64,000 nucleotides of DNA from contig JAMLHE010000002.1 of assembly GCA_023957315.1 (NCBI GenBank), positions 124,001 through 188,000 on the forward strand. The letters are read 5' to 3'. Below the pieces are notes generated by a model. The model worked only from the letters and a program-made list of their open reading frames with translations. It was not told the DNA's origin and did no database searches. A program made the position numbers and the translations under genes. This DNA comes from Candidatus Kapaibacterium sp. (GTDB lineage Bacteria; Bacteroidota; Ignavibacteria; Kapaibacteriales; UBA2268). Positions 53,663 through 62,178 of this stretch are shown piece after piece. How positions within the stretch are numbered: position 1 is the first letter of the stretch; each line of letters starts with the position of its first letter.

Positions 53663-54422
53663 TGCTACGAAAAAAGCCTTGTTCAATTTTGCGATAAAAC
53701 ACGCTGACGATAGACTGATTCTCGGGCATCGCCTTGCCGAATGGTGTAGCGCCGCTCCTATACTCGAGGAAGATATTGCGATGTCGAATATTGCACTCGA
53801 TTTGCTTGGTCAATCCGTTTTGTTTTTGAAATATGCAGCCGAATTGGAAAATTCCAACCACACAGAAGATGATTTGGCATATTTGCGAACCGAAAAAGAA
53901 TTCCGAAACGCACTGCTGTGCGAGCAAAACACCGATGATTTTGCCTATGCAATTGCCCGTCAATTTTTCTTCGATGTTTATGATTATTATTTGATGGAAG
54001 CATTATCGAAAAGTACCGATGAGCAAATCAGAGGCATCGCCGAAAAATCTGTCAAAGAAGCCAAATATCATTTGCGCCACTCGTCGGAATGGATGCTAAG
54101 GCTCGGCGACGGAACAGAAGAAAGCCATAAGCGAATAGCCGAAGCGGTCGAATTTTTGTGGATGTACACAGGCGAATTATTCGAAACTGACGGTGATGAC
54201 GATTTGCTCAAATCGGAAGGAATTATTCCTGATTTAAGCGGATTGAAAGCAAAATGGTATGAATCTGTTTCGCAATTGCTCACGAAGGCAACGCTCGATG
54301 TGCCGTCAATTGATTTGTTTATGCAATCCGGCGGCAGAAAAGGCTATCACACCGAAAATTTGGGACATATTTTGTCGGATATGCAGTACCTGCGCCGGCT
54401 CTATCCCGATGCTAAATGGTAA
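53652..54422 (+). CDS. paaC: 1,2-phenylacetyl-CoA epoxidase subunit C
   Basis: Structural ferritin-like partner of PaaA, about 256 residues. HRLAEWCSAAPILEEDIAMSNIALDLLGQ at ~26-54 and EAKYHLRHSSEWMLRLGDGTEES at ~137-159 are the conserved helices (both quoted only in part by their motifs). AAAGGAG precedes the ATG at 53652; the TTG at 53649 is not used. paaD follows 4 bp downstream. Relatives lack a full diiron site, consistent with a scaffold role. Confidence 0.94.
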   Translation: MSTDATKKALFNFAIKHADDRLILGHRLAEWCSAAPILEEDIAMSNIALDLLGQSVLFLKYAAELENSNHTEDDLAYLRTEKEFRNALLCEQNTDDFAYAIARQFFFDVYDYYLMEALSKSTDEQIRGIAEKSVKEAKYHLRHSSEWMLRLGDGTEESHKRIAEAVEFLWMYTGELFETDGDDDLLKSEGIIPDLSGLKAKWYESVSQLLTKATLDVPSIDLFMQSGGRKGYHTENLGHILSDMQYLRRLYPDAKW

Positions 54423-54426
54423 GAAT

Positions 54427-54939
54427 ATGAGTGTAGCTGCAATAACAAAAGACGAAATTTTGGAGATTCTCCAAGAGGTCAAAGACCCCGAAATTCCTGC
54501 CGTTAGCGTAATCGAAATGGGAATGGTTCGGGAAGTTATTGTTAGCGATAATCAAGTGAAAATCGTTATTACGCCCACTTATTCCGGATGTCCGGCAATG
54601 GGTTGGATTCATAATGAAATCAAAAAAGTGCTCGAAACGGTAGGAATTAGCAATTTAATTATCGAAACGAGACTTTCGCCCGCTTGGACAACTGATTGGA
54701 TGAGCGATGAAACGAAGCTGAAATTGAAAGAATCGGGAATTGCTCCGCCACAAAATAAAACTTATGAATTGGAAAGCTCCGATTTGTTTAATATTATCAA
54801 AGTTCCGGCGGCGATAATTTGCCCATTTTGCGATTCGGACGATACGAAAATCATAAGCGAATTTGGTTCGACCGCTTGCAAATCACTCCATTATTGCAAT
54901 TCATGTTTGCAAGGATTCGACCATTTCAAATGTCATTGA
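54427..54939 (+). CDS. paaD: PaaD, MIP18-type maturation factor for the epoxidase
   Basis: About 170 residues with an MIP18/DUF59 domain (VKDPEIPAVSVIEMGMV, then TPTYSGCPAM) and a C-terminal Cys-rich tail CPFCDSDDTK ... CKSLHYCNSCLQGFDHFKC, as in PaaD proteins that mature Fe-S or diiron centres. The ATG at 54427 follows paaC closely; a longer reading frame starting inside paaC is spurious. paaE, the ferredoxin-type reductase, does not follow. The 3' end overlaps the convergent glycosyltransferase by 7 bp. Confidence 0.93.
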   Translation: MSVAAITKDEILEILQEVKDPEIPAVSVIEMGMVREVIVSDNQVKIVITPTYSGCPAMGWIHNEIKKVLETVGISNLIIETRLSPAWTTDWMSDETKLKLKESGIAPPQNKTYELESSDLFNIIKVPAAIICPFCDSDDTKIISEFGSTACKSLHYCNSCLQGFDHFKCH

Positions 54940-56612
54940 ATTCGCTCTCGTTTGAAGAATACGAAGCCGTTTTTGCGATATAACTCGATTAATTCGTGGT
55001 ATTGATTTGCAAAATTGTCGGCAGCTGTCATCTTTGCCGAGAAATATGCGTCGCTATCGATATCGCCTTCGAGCAGAAATTGTTCATATTCCCTGCCTGA
55101 CATCCCCAAATAATAGCGTGAGCGCTCGTATTTCTTTGCGCCATAATAAAATGGCACGTATGACTTATATCCCAGAGTATGCAAGTAAACATCATCTTGG
55201 GCAAGGTAGCCAAAAAATTCAATCGGAGCAGCTTGTGTGTATTGTTCAATTTTGGGCGCTACGAGTGGCAAAAATAGTGTTATGGTTACTGCAATAGTCG
55301 CTGTCAGGGCGACAAATGAGGGCAAATATTTTCGCAGAAAGACTAATACAAGCGAAATGCAAAGCCCCACGAAAAATATGATTCCTACAATATACTCAAA
55401 ACCTCCCCAATGTACGCGCGAACTCAGCACTTCGTATGTCATTTCGTCTGTTATTTTTGGCAAAATCATTTCTACATTGATTAATGCAAGTGGGAAAAGT
55501 ATAAAAAGTGCCGAATATACAATGCCAATCAAAGCTAACATTGCGGTCGTTGTCCATTTCCAGCCGATTTCACGATAAACTATTGAATACACTGAATATG
55601 CTGCTAAAAATGTAATCGGGAAATACGCCAACGATGAATAATGAACTATTTTGGTTTTAACGATTGAAAAAATAATTAGGACAACAGCAAGCAGAACAAA
55701 ATTCCATATTTTGAATAAATTTTGCGATTGCGAATCATCGGCTTGTTTGCGGAAAGACCTGAAAATCAGCACTGAAGCCGGAAAGCATCCCAACAACAAA
55801 ATCACAAAATGATAATAAATCGGTCCCGAATGCCCCGCATCTCCCGTAGTTAGCAAACGGATGTGGTACATTATGAAATCTTCCACCAATCCACTGCCTG
55901 ATTGCATAATCAGCAAGGAATACCAAATTAAGGGCAAAATTGAGGCATAAAGCGTGAATAGCAACAATTTTTTTATTGGAAATTTTGCTTGTTTGCGATA
56001 AATGAAAAAGACGCCTGCCCAAGTCAGTACTATCAGCAAATAAGCCACCGGACCTTTAGTCAACATCCCCAATGAGCAGAACAATCCTGCATAAAACAAA
56101 TCCATTGCTTTGAATTCACTCTTCTCCAATTCATTTTTACTAAGTTTGAAAAGGTAGTAGATGGAGAGATATATCAGCAAATTGAACGTCGGGTCTATGA
56201 TTGCAGTTTTGAAATAAAAATGTGGCAGCAGAGAGCCTACAAAAGCCATAACCCAAATCAAGCCAAATTTGACATCAAATAATTTTCTGCCTGTGTGGAA
56301 CAGCACTTGAATCGTGATGATGCCAATCAATGCGTTCGGCAATCGAGCAGCAAATTCGTTAATGCCGAAGATGTGCATCGAAAGCGCCTGCATCCATATA
56401 AAAAGCGGGGGCTTTTCGTGGAATGGCTCAAAATCTATGCGGACGTTTAGATAATCGCCCGTTACAAGCATTTCGCGAGCCGCTTCAGCAAAGTTGATTT
56501 CGTCCCAATCAAATAAATGCACCAAACCTAAGTTTGGGATGAATAAAATTACGCCGAGAATGGCAAGCAAAAATGAAATTCTCAATATGCTCTTCGTATC
56601 CATTTCAGGCAA
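54933..56612 (-). CDS. GT39/ArnT-like membrane glycosyltransferase
   Basis: A 559-residue integral membrane protein of the PMT/ArnT class, which moves a lipid-linked sugar to an extracytoplasmic acceptor. The first periplasmic loop has the catalytic acidic pair context DWDEINFAEAAREMLVTGDYL, followed by FHEKPPLFIWM, both hallmarks of the class. About twelve hydrophobic segments follow, with a soluble C-terminal tail. ArnT itself uses aminoarabinose; the sugar here is not known. It overlaps thpR by 8 bp and is co-transcribed with it. Confidence 0.85.
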   Translation of the reverse strand: MPEMDTKSILRISFLLAILGVILFIPNLGLVHLFDWDEINFAEAAREMLVTGDYLNVRIDFEPFHEKPPLFIWMQALSMHIFGINEFAARLPNALIGIITIQVLFHTGRKLFDVKFGLIWVMAFVGSLLPHFYFKTAIIDPTFNLLIYLSIYYLFKLSKNELEKSEFKAMDLFYAGLFCSLGMLTKGPVAYLLIVLTWAGVFFIYRKQAKFPIKKLLLFTLYASILPLIWYSLLIMQSGSGLVEDFIMYHIRLLTTGDAGHSGPIYYHFVILLLGCFPASVLIFRSFRKQADDSQSQNLFKIWNFVLLAVVLIIFSIVKTKIVHYSSLAYFPITFLAAYSVYSIVYREIGWKWTTTAMLALIGIVYSALFILFPLALINVEMILPKITDEMTYEVLSSRVHWGGFEYIVGIIFFVGLCISLVLVFLRKYLPSFVALTATIAVTITLFLPLVAPKIEQYTQAAPIEFFGYLAQDDVYLHTLGYKSYVPFYYGAKKYERSRYYLGMSGREYEQFLLEGDIDSDAYFSAKMTAADNFANQYHELIELYRKNGFVFFKRERIQ

Positions 56613-57147
56613 TTATATTGTAAATTGGTCCTTGGTTTGTTAGAGAGCTTTCAACTAAACTTATCTTATACGACGGCATCAGACCAATCGGCATATTGTT
56701 ATAGGTCTTCAATTTATCGGCAAATCCGGTCAGAGAAGATTTGACACGCATCAAAGTCACATGTGGAACGAAAAATTTGACCTCGGGCGGAAATCCGAGA
56801 GCCGTCATTTTCTTTTCGATGATGTCATAATTTTTCTTAATGCTATTATCGGGATTGAAAACACGTGCATAGACGATTCGCGGTTTGTTGGGAGTCGGGA
56901 AGCAACCCAATCCGCGAATTTTCAAGGGAGATTCCTTCAATCCTAAGGAATCGCCGAGTGATTCGATTAGAGAATCAATTTTATCTAATTCGATATTTCC
57001 CAAAAATTTGTAAGTGAAATGCAAGTTGTTGATTTCAGTCCATTTTCCGAAGACAACTTCGCCTAACTCATCTACAATTTCATCGTATATAGGTTCGAAT
57101 AATGTATAGTCAACAAAAGTTCCAATAAAAAGTCGCTTTACTGCCAT
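56605..57147 (-). CDS. thpR: RNA 2',3'-cyclic phosphodiesterase ThpR (LigT)
   Basis: 2H-family phosphoesterase of 180 residues. Both catalytic HxTx motifs are present: LHFTYKFLG near residue 43 and PHVTLMRVK near 130. It opens with KRLFIGTFV, the family N-terminus. It hydrolyses 2',3'-cyclic ends to 2'-phosphates in relatives. It lies at the head of a two-gene unit with the downstream GT39 gene, overlapping by 8 bp. Confidence 0.9.
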   Translation of the reverse strand: MAVKRLFIGTFVDYTLFEPIYDEIVDELGEVVFGKWTEINNLHFTYKFLGNIELDKIDSLIESLGDSLGLKESPLKIRGLGCFPTPNKPRIVYARVFNPDNSIKKNYDIIEKKMTALGFPPEVKFFVPHVTLMRVKSSLTGFADKLKTYNNMPIGLMPSYKISLVESSLTNQGPIYNIIA

Positions 57148-57352
57148 TATAATTTTTCTCTATTACTAAACAAAAGTTAATGCAAAAAAATTCTACCTCG
57201 AATGCAAACAAAATCAATCTTTTACAAGAAAATATCAATAAAAATAACAAAAAGTAATGAAATAATAGTCAATTTTTTTAAAAGCATAGTGATTATTTTT
57301 TTAGTTTGCCGTATTTTTAGATTATTATAAAAATGGAAAATGAAAAAACTTT

Positions 57353-58153
57353 ATGACAGAATCGCCTTATAATGCAACAGTAATCGGGAAAATACTTCTG
57401 ACACCCGATTTGTTAGTCTTGCGATTGAGCACTGATAAGCCTCGAACGCAATTTAAAGCAGGTCAATACACACAAATAGGGCTTTTGTCCCAAGAGCAAC
57501 GTTCGCCAAATTCGGTAATGCCACTCGAATCTATGGCTCCGGATATTTTGATTAAGCGCCCCTATTCGATTGCATCAGCTAATTTTGAAACAACCGAATT
57601 TGAGTTTTATGTTAGTCAAGTGAAATCGGGGCAACTAACCCCAAGACTTTTCAATCTGACTTTGGGCAGAAGAATGTGGATTGATGATAAAATTCTCGGT
57701 GTGTTTACGCTCGACAACGTCCCCGAAAATTGCAACATCGTTATGATTGCAACAGGCACAGGGCTTGCTCCGTATATGAGTTTTCTCCGTTCGCATCTGG
57801 CAACTCACCTAAATACTAAGTTGGCTATTATTCATGGAGCAGGTTACCCTTGGGATTTGGGCTATTTCAGCGAACTAACGCTGATTCAAAATACTTTCAA
57901 AAATTTCTATTATTTCCCAACTTTACTAAGAGCTGACCAAAATTGGGCAGGATTGACCGGATATATTGAAAAACATCTCGAAGATGGAATATTACCCAAT
58001 AAAGCCGGAATCGAAATTGACCCAAAGAAAACTCATTTCTTCTTGTGTGGCAATCCCAAAATGGTCGAATCTGTTTCTTCTTATTTATATAAGAATAATT
58101 ATATCAAACATTGCAAAGAAACTAAAGGTTCATTGCATATTGAAGAATATTAA
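57353..58153 (+). CDS. Ferredoxin/flavodoxin-NADP reductase-like FAD oxidoreductase
   Basis: FNR-fold protein of 266 residues. The FAD-binding motif RPYSIAS is at ~70 and the NAD(P)-binding GTGLAPYMSFLR at ~140. FFLCGNPKMVE and the C-terminal GSLHIEEY complete the Fpr-type pattern. It lacks the C-terminal 2Fe-2S domain of PaaE, yet it is the nearest reductase to the paa genes and may supply electrons through a separate ferredoxin. A lipoprotein gene follows 1 bp after its stop. Confidence 0.88.
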   Translation: MTESPYNATVIGKILLTPDLLVLRLSTDKPRTQFKAGQYTQIGLLSQEQRSPNSVMPLESMAPDILIKRPYSIASANFETTEFEFYVSQVKSGQLTPRLFNLTLGRRMWIDDKILGVFTLDNVPENCNIVMIATGTGLAPYMSFLRSHLATHLNTKLAIIHGAGYPWDLGYFSELTLIQNTFKNFYYFPTLLRADQNWAGLTGYIEKHLEDGILPNKAGIEIDPKKTHFFLCGNPKMVESVSSYLYKNNYIKHCKETKGSLHIEEY

Positions 58154-58154
58154 A

Positions 58155-58793
58155 ATGATAAAATTTCAAATGTCTTATTTTAGATTAATAGCAATTGCAT
58201 TACTGATTTTGACGACTGTCTCGAGTTGTATTATCGTCAAACATGATGACGAATATATACAAATTGAGCCGGAAATTGCCATTAGCCCCAAACCGATTAT
58301 TCCATTATCTGAAAACATGATTCGCTCTGTCAAAGGCGATATGATTGCATTTCTGCCGCAAGGGTGGTTTGTGATTGACCCGAAGGACAAAGTTTCGCCG
58401 GATATAATCGCTATCGCTATCAACCCTGAATACAATCTCAGTGCAGTGTTTTCTGTGATTCGACATTCGGCGACTGTCCAAGAGGCATTCGAAGGCGAAG
58501 GCTTGTATGGCGTTGCTCGGATGAGTCTCGGCAAAAGAGAGCGAAAAACTTCGAGTGTGGTGCGTCAAGTGGGCAAATATCAAAAACTTAATATTGGTTT
58601 GCAAGAATTTGTCAAATACGAATATTCCACCACTGGAGGTGCTGTCAAAGCCAAATCGGTGGTTTTCATCTCCACTGCAAACGAATTTTACGAGTTTTCG
58701 CTCGTCCCGATGATTGTAGATGACAATCCGCTTCCGAGTTTTTCAGAAGCCGATGACATTTTTACATCTATATTGACCGGAATTAAATACTAG
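58155..58793 (+). CDS. Predicted lipoprotein of unknown function
   Basis: About 212 residues. The start at 58155 lies 1 bp after the reductase stop; a longer open frame runs into that gene and is not used. The signal peptide LIAIALLILTTVSSC has a lipobox Cys at ~25 and the mature protein lacks membrane segments. Domain family not recognised; the later part (AFLPQGWFVIDPKDK, VKYEYSTTGGAVKAKSVVFI, FTSILTGIKY) resembles small PsbP/DUF1795-type beta folds, tentatively. Probably exported and lipidated. It is probably co-transcribed with the reductase. Confidence 0.65.
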   Translation: MIKFQMSYFRLIAIALLILTTVSSCIIVKHDDEYIQIEPEIAISPKPIIPLSENMIRSVKGDMIAFLPQGWFVIDPKDKVSPDIIAIAINPEYNLSAVFSVIRHSATVQEAFEGEGLYGVARMSLGKRERKTSSVVRQVGKYQKLNIGLQEFVKYEYSTTGGAVKAKSVVFISTANEFYEFSLVPMIVDDNPLPSFSEADDIFTSILTGIKY

Positions 58794-58798
58794 CAATA

Positions 58799-59767
58799 TT
58801 ACTTTTTTTGCAAAAGTTGCTTTCCTATTTCTGTATAAGATTCAATCATACTATCTAATGTTATGGATTTTATTCCCGTATCGCCTTTATCGGCGCGTAC
58901 AGAGATTTCAATTTCTGAAAGCGGGCGGAATTTGACGTAAAATTCATCTAATCCACTATAAAGTGCAAGAACAGGAATATTGAATGCCGCAGCAATATGC
59001 ACAAGTGAAGTATCCGGACCAATCAATAGACTTGCTCGGCTGATTAGCGAGACAATATCCGATATTTCCGGCGAAGAAAATACTTTTATTTCCCTATCAA
59101 GTTTGAAAATGATTGAATTTGCCACACCTTTGTGGTTGGGGGCATGGCACAATATAAGTTCTCCAAGCAGATTCGATTGCGATCTGATGAACCTGACCCA
59201 CAAGTCTTCGTGCCACATCTTGTCGTCCTTGCTTGCCGAAATATTCAAAAGTGTGAATTGATTTGCATGAGAGCCAATGAATTCGTCAATTTTTTTCTCG
59301 GAATTGGGATTCAATGGCAACGTTGGGCGGGGGATTTCATTGCTTAGCTCATATCCCAATGGTCTCAGCGCATTCAAGCCGATTTGGACTTGGTGCAAAT
59401 TATGATTTTCGTTGCTGATGCCATGCGTGAAAACTGCCTTTTTCGCTTCGGAATTGAAACCGATTTTCATTTTTGCTCTGCCAATTCGAGCCAATAATCT
59501 TCCTTCGGTGGAATGATGGTCTCGCGGGTCAATCCAAACGTCAAATCGTTTAATCAGCAACTTTAGCAATGTGAGCAACAGCTTGTGAGGCGCTTTGTTC
59601 AGGACAATGATTCGGTCAATTGCCGGATGCCCTTTGATAATGCTGTAATTGCTCGGACCAACAAGCAAAGTAACTTGTGCCGAATATTTATTTTTCAGTT
59701 CTTCAAGCATCGGTGTTAATAAAATCAAATCGCCGATTCTGCCGAGTTGCACTACCATTGCTTTCAT
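58799..59767 (-). CDS. GT9 family glycosyltransferase (heptosyltransferase-like)
   Basis: A 322-residue GT-B enzyme of family 9, which includes ADP-heptose:LPS heptosyltransferases. It has the N-terminal VVQLGRIGDLILLTPML, ISASKDDKMWHEDLWVRFI and the C-terminal LIGPDTSLVHIAAAFNIPVLALYSG. It overlaps the upstream GT9 gene by 4 bp (ATGA) and lies at the end of a three-gene run. ADP-heptose made by the split hldE products at 10.7-12.2 kb is the likely donor, although GT9 members can use other sugars. Confidence 0.9.
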   Translation of the reverse strand: MKAMVVQLGRIGDLILLTPMLEELKNKYSAQVTLLVGPSNYSIIKGHPAIDRIIVLNKAPHKLLLTLLKLLIKRFDVWIDPRDHHSTEGRLLARIGRAKMKIGFNSEAKKAVFTHGISNENHNLHQVQIGLNALRPLGYELSNEIPRPTLPLNPNSEKKIDEFIGSHANQFTLLNISASKDDKMWHEDLWVRFIRSQSNLLGELILCHAPNHKGVANSIIFKLDREIKVFSSPEISDIVSLISRASLLIGPDTSLVHIAAAFNIPVLALYSGLDEFYVKFRPLSEIEISVRADKGDTGIKSITLDSMIESYTEIGKQLLQKK

Positions 59768-60873
59768 TGTGTATCGCCCAATTTGTGTTCCATAACGATT
59801 TCATCAGTTTCTTTGATAACGTCCTCCACTGCGATATTCACTAATTCACCGGTTGAAGTTTTAAGGCATCGGTAAGGAGAATTGTACGAAAACCATGGCA
59901 ATCCTGTTTCCTTTGAACCTGTCCATAGGAATAACCCAATGCACGGAATCGCAAACGCCGCGGCTATGTGGACTGCTGCTGTATCGGGCGTCAAAATTAC
60001 GTTGCATAGCGACAGCATCGCAGTGTATTCGTCAAAACTTTTGCCGGTGGGAGCTTTGAAACATTTGCAATTTGCAATAATTTCGTTGGAATCCGCTTCA
60101 TAATCTTGAGTAAAAAATAGGACTACATCGAAATGTGGATATTTATTATTTACATATTTAATAAATTCAATATAATTTTCCGTGCCCCAGTATTTGCTTC
60201 TATTCGAGCCTGATAAATTAATTCCTATTTTAAATTTTGATTTGCAATTATTCAAATAAATTTTAGCTTTTTTAATTAATTCATCAGTCAGCGGGTAAGA
60301 AAGCTTTAAATCTTGTGATGAAGGATTTATTCCAAAAGGTAAAATTAATTGGGCAATTCGCTCTACAATGTGATGTTTATTTTTATTTAATAGAGGTACA
60401 ACATGACTATAGGTATAATAATTATTTTTATTTATTCCCAGAGAATATAATGGATTTGCGAATTTAATTACCATTGATGACGTTGTAGAAGAATTATCGA
60501 ATAAATCAATAATCATATCATATTTTGATTTATTTAATTGTCGTAATAATTTAATAATGCTAATAAAATCCTTTTTATAAACATAAATATTATTTACAAA
60601 TGGCTTAACTGCGGCGGCGGCGGCGGAATTATTCTCTGACAATAATATATCTAATTCAACAATGGGGAAAACCTCTCGCAAAAGTTTGATAAATGGCACC
60701 GAAACCATCACATCGCCAATGCGGTCGTGGCGAAGAAGCAGAATACGGCTACCTTCGACAAAAAAGAATTTATTCATGGGCTTTTCGATTAAAATCGGCT
60801 GACGGTCCATTTTCAAAAAAGAATTAATTTTCTTTTTGAACCATAGTTCTATTTTTTTTAAATTTATCTCCAT
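59764..60873 (-). CDS. GT9 family glycosyltransferase
   Basis: A 369-residue GT9 enzyme. The family opening LLLRHDRIGDVMVSVPF lies ~45 residues in, after a basic N-terminal extension. The donor site is INLSGSNRSKYWGTENY and the C-terminal block LTPDTAAVHIAAAFAIPCIGLF. A run of five Ala codes (NNSAAAAAVKP) sits in a loop. It follows the GT4 gene with no gap and overlaps the next GT9 by 4 bp, so the three are one operon for LPS core assembly. Confidence 0.88.
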   Translation of the reverse strand: MEINLKKIELWFKKKINSFLKMDRQPILIEKPMNKFFFVEGSRILLLRHDRIGDVMVSVPFIKLLREVFPIVELDILLSENNSAAAAAVKPFVNNIYVYKKDFISIIKLLRQLNKSKYDMIIDLFDNSSTTSSMVIKFANPLYSLGINKNNYYTYSHVVPLLNKNKHHIVERIAQLILPFGINPSSQDLKLSYPLTDELIKKAKIYLNNCKSKFKIGINLSGSNRSKYWGTENYIEFIKYVNNKYPHFDVVLFFTQDYEADSNEIIANCKCFKAPTGKSFDEYTAMLSLCNVILTPDTAAVHIAAAFAIPCIGLFLWTGSKETGLPWFSYNSPYRCLKTSTGELVNIAVEDVIKETDEIVMEHKLGDTQ

Positions 60874-61995
60874 CTATTTTTGCACACTTATTAATTGCTC
60901 ATAAATTTTTTCAACATTTTTCGCATGATTTTTAATATCGAAAAATTCTAATGCTCTTTGCCGTCCATTGTGTTCCATGCTGTGCCTCATAACCTTATCC
61001 GCCATAAGCTTAGTTATTGCCTCTGCCAAACTTTGCGGCGATTTTTCAGCTACCAACAAACCTGTCTCCTGTGAAATCGCTTGGCGAACGCCGGAAATAT
61101 TCGTCCCGATTACAGCCGTGCCACAAGCCATAGCTTCGAACAGCACTCTGCCCATTCCTTCGGTGCCTTCATGTGATGGCAAAACTACGATGTCCGATGC
61201 CGCAAACCAATTTTGGATATCGCTTTGGAATTCCATAATTTTAACTCTACTTTCCAAGTTTGCTGCCGATATTGCATCTTTCATTTCAGCGAGAAAATTT
61301 TCGCTTTCGGGCTTGCCGATTAGCATAAATTGATGATTATCATTATCAATAAGCGTTGCTGCAGCGATTAAATCCATAAGTCCTTTGCCACGCTTGAATT
61401 GCCCGGCAAAAGTGATGATAAATTTATTCGGTTCAAGCCCCAATTTTGCCTTGATGGTAGTTTTATCAATCGGTTTGAACTCGTCGCAATCTACACCATT
61501 ATATATTGTAATGTACTTCCGGTCGAGCGACGCCATCCCCTCAAAGCGATTGCGAACATCTTCCGCTATGCCAATCACTTTATCTGCCAGCGAAAAAGTT
61601 AATTTGTCGGTACCTACTTTACGCGTCAATCGTACATGCCACAGCATTTTCGCATTCGTGAATTTGCAGGCAAGCCCCGCTATCAAAGCATCACGCTCGT
61701 GGTCTGGGTGAACGATTGAGATACATTGAGTGCGAATAATCCGAGAGAGCGAGGCAATGTTGCTGATTTGCTGGAAATAGAATTTTGGTTTGAGCGGCAA
61801 CAAAGGCATAGTGAAGACTTTGCAACCGGCTGAAGCCAAATTTTTGGAGAGTTCCCCTTCGTATGGCACGATGGCGAGCGGTTCAAAGCGGCTTTTGTCC
61901 AAATTCCGAATCAGAGCAAACATACTTTTTTGTCCGCCCATCGAAAGGTCACCGAAATGACTCATATATAATATTTTTATTCTTTCATCTCTCAC
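60874..61995 (-). CDS. GT4 family glycosyltransferase
   Basis: A retaining GT-B transferase of ~374 residues, first gene of the three-gene LPS operon. KILYMSHFGDLSMGGQKSM at the N-terminus, FAGQFKRGKGLMDLIAA and the donor-binding EGMGRVLFEAMACGTAVIGT near the end mark the family. The start is uncertain: the open frame reaches 62031 (GTG), but a GTG at 61995 places the first beta strand at the usual distance. That start lies in a 30-bp inverted repeat. The sugar donor is not known. Confidence 0.85.
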   Translation of the reverse strand: MRDERIKILYMSHFGDLSMGGQKSMFALIRNLDKSRFEPLAIVPYEGELSKNLASAGCKVFTMPLLPLKPKFYFQQISNIASLSRIIRTQCISIVHPDHERDALIAGLACKFTNAKMLWHVRLTRKVGTDKLTFSLADKVIGIAEDVRNRFEGMASLDRKYITIYNGVDCDEFKPIDKTTIKAKLGLEPNKFIITFAGQFKRGKGLMDLIAAATLIDNDNHQFMLIGKPESENFLAEMKDAISAANLESRVKIMEFQSDIQNWFAASDIVVLPSHEGTEGMGRVLFEAMACGTAVIGTNISGVRQAISQETGLLVAEKSPQSLAEAITKLMADKVMRHSMEHNGRQRALEFFDIKNHAKNVEKIYEQLISVQK

Positions 61996-62020
61996 AATTA
62001 CTAAAATAGTAAATTGTGAG
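61991..62020. promoter_or_regulatory. Inverted repeat at the start of the LPS glycosyltransferase operon
   Basis: CTCACAATT (61991-61999) and AATTGTGAG (62012-62020) are perfect 9-bp arms around 12 bp. They overlap the proposed GTG start, so they could form an operator or an RNA hairpin that hides the ribosome site. Confidence 0.45.
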
Positions 62021-62074
62021 GAAAAAATCACAAAAGCTGCAAATGAGAGCGAAGGAATTTATTTGGGGGTATCG

Positions 62075-62101
62075 TCCCGCCAGGTGTAATACCTGACGGG
62101 A
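62075..62101. repeat. Palindromic element TCCCG-CCAGGT...ACCTGACGGGA
   Basis: TCCCGCCAGGT and ACCTGACGGGA form an 11-bp stem with one mismatch and a GTAAT loop. It lies between the LPS operon and the T9SS gene; the form and setting resemble the dispersed palindromes at 47.1-49.6 kb but the sequence differs. It has no T-run in either direction. Confidence 0.5.
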
Positions 62102-62178
62102 TAAAGTTGTCTGAACTATGATTTGTATGATGATTGTCAGTAATTTGACAAAAGGTGAGCTTGTCGGTGTGACAGAAT

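Noticed and set aside
54259-54426. Longer PaaD reading frame
   Set aside because: The first 56 residues are an out-of-frame read of paaC; family similarity begins at 54427.
57966-58154. Longer N-terminus of the lipoprotein gene
   Set aside because: It would run inside the reductase gene in another frame; the lipobox signal starts at 58155.
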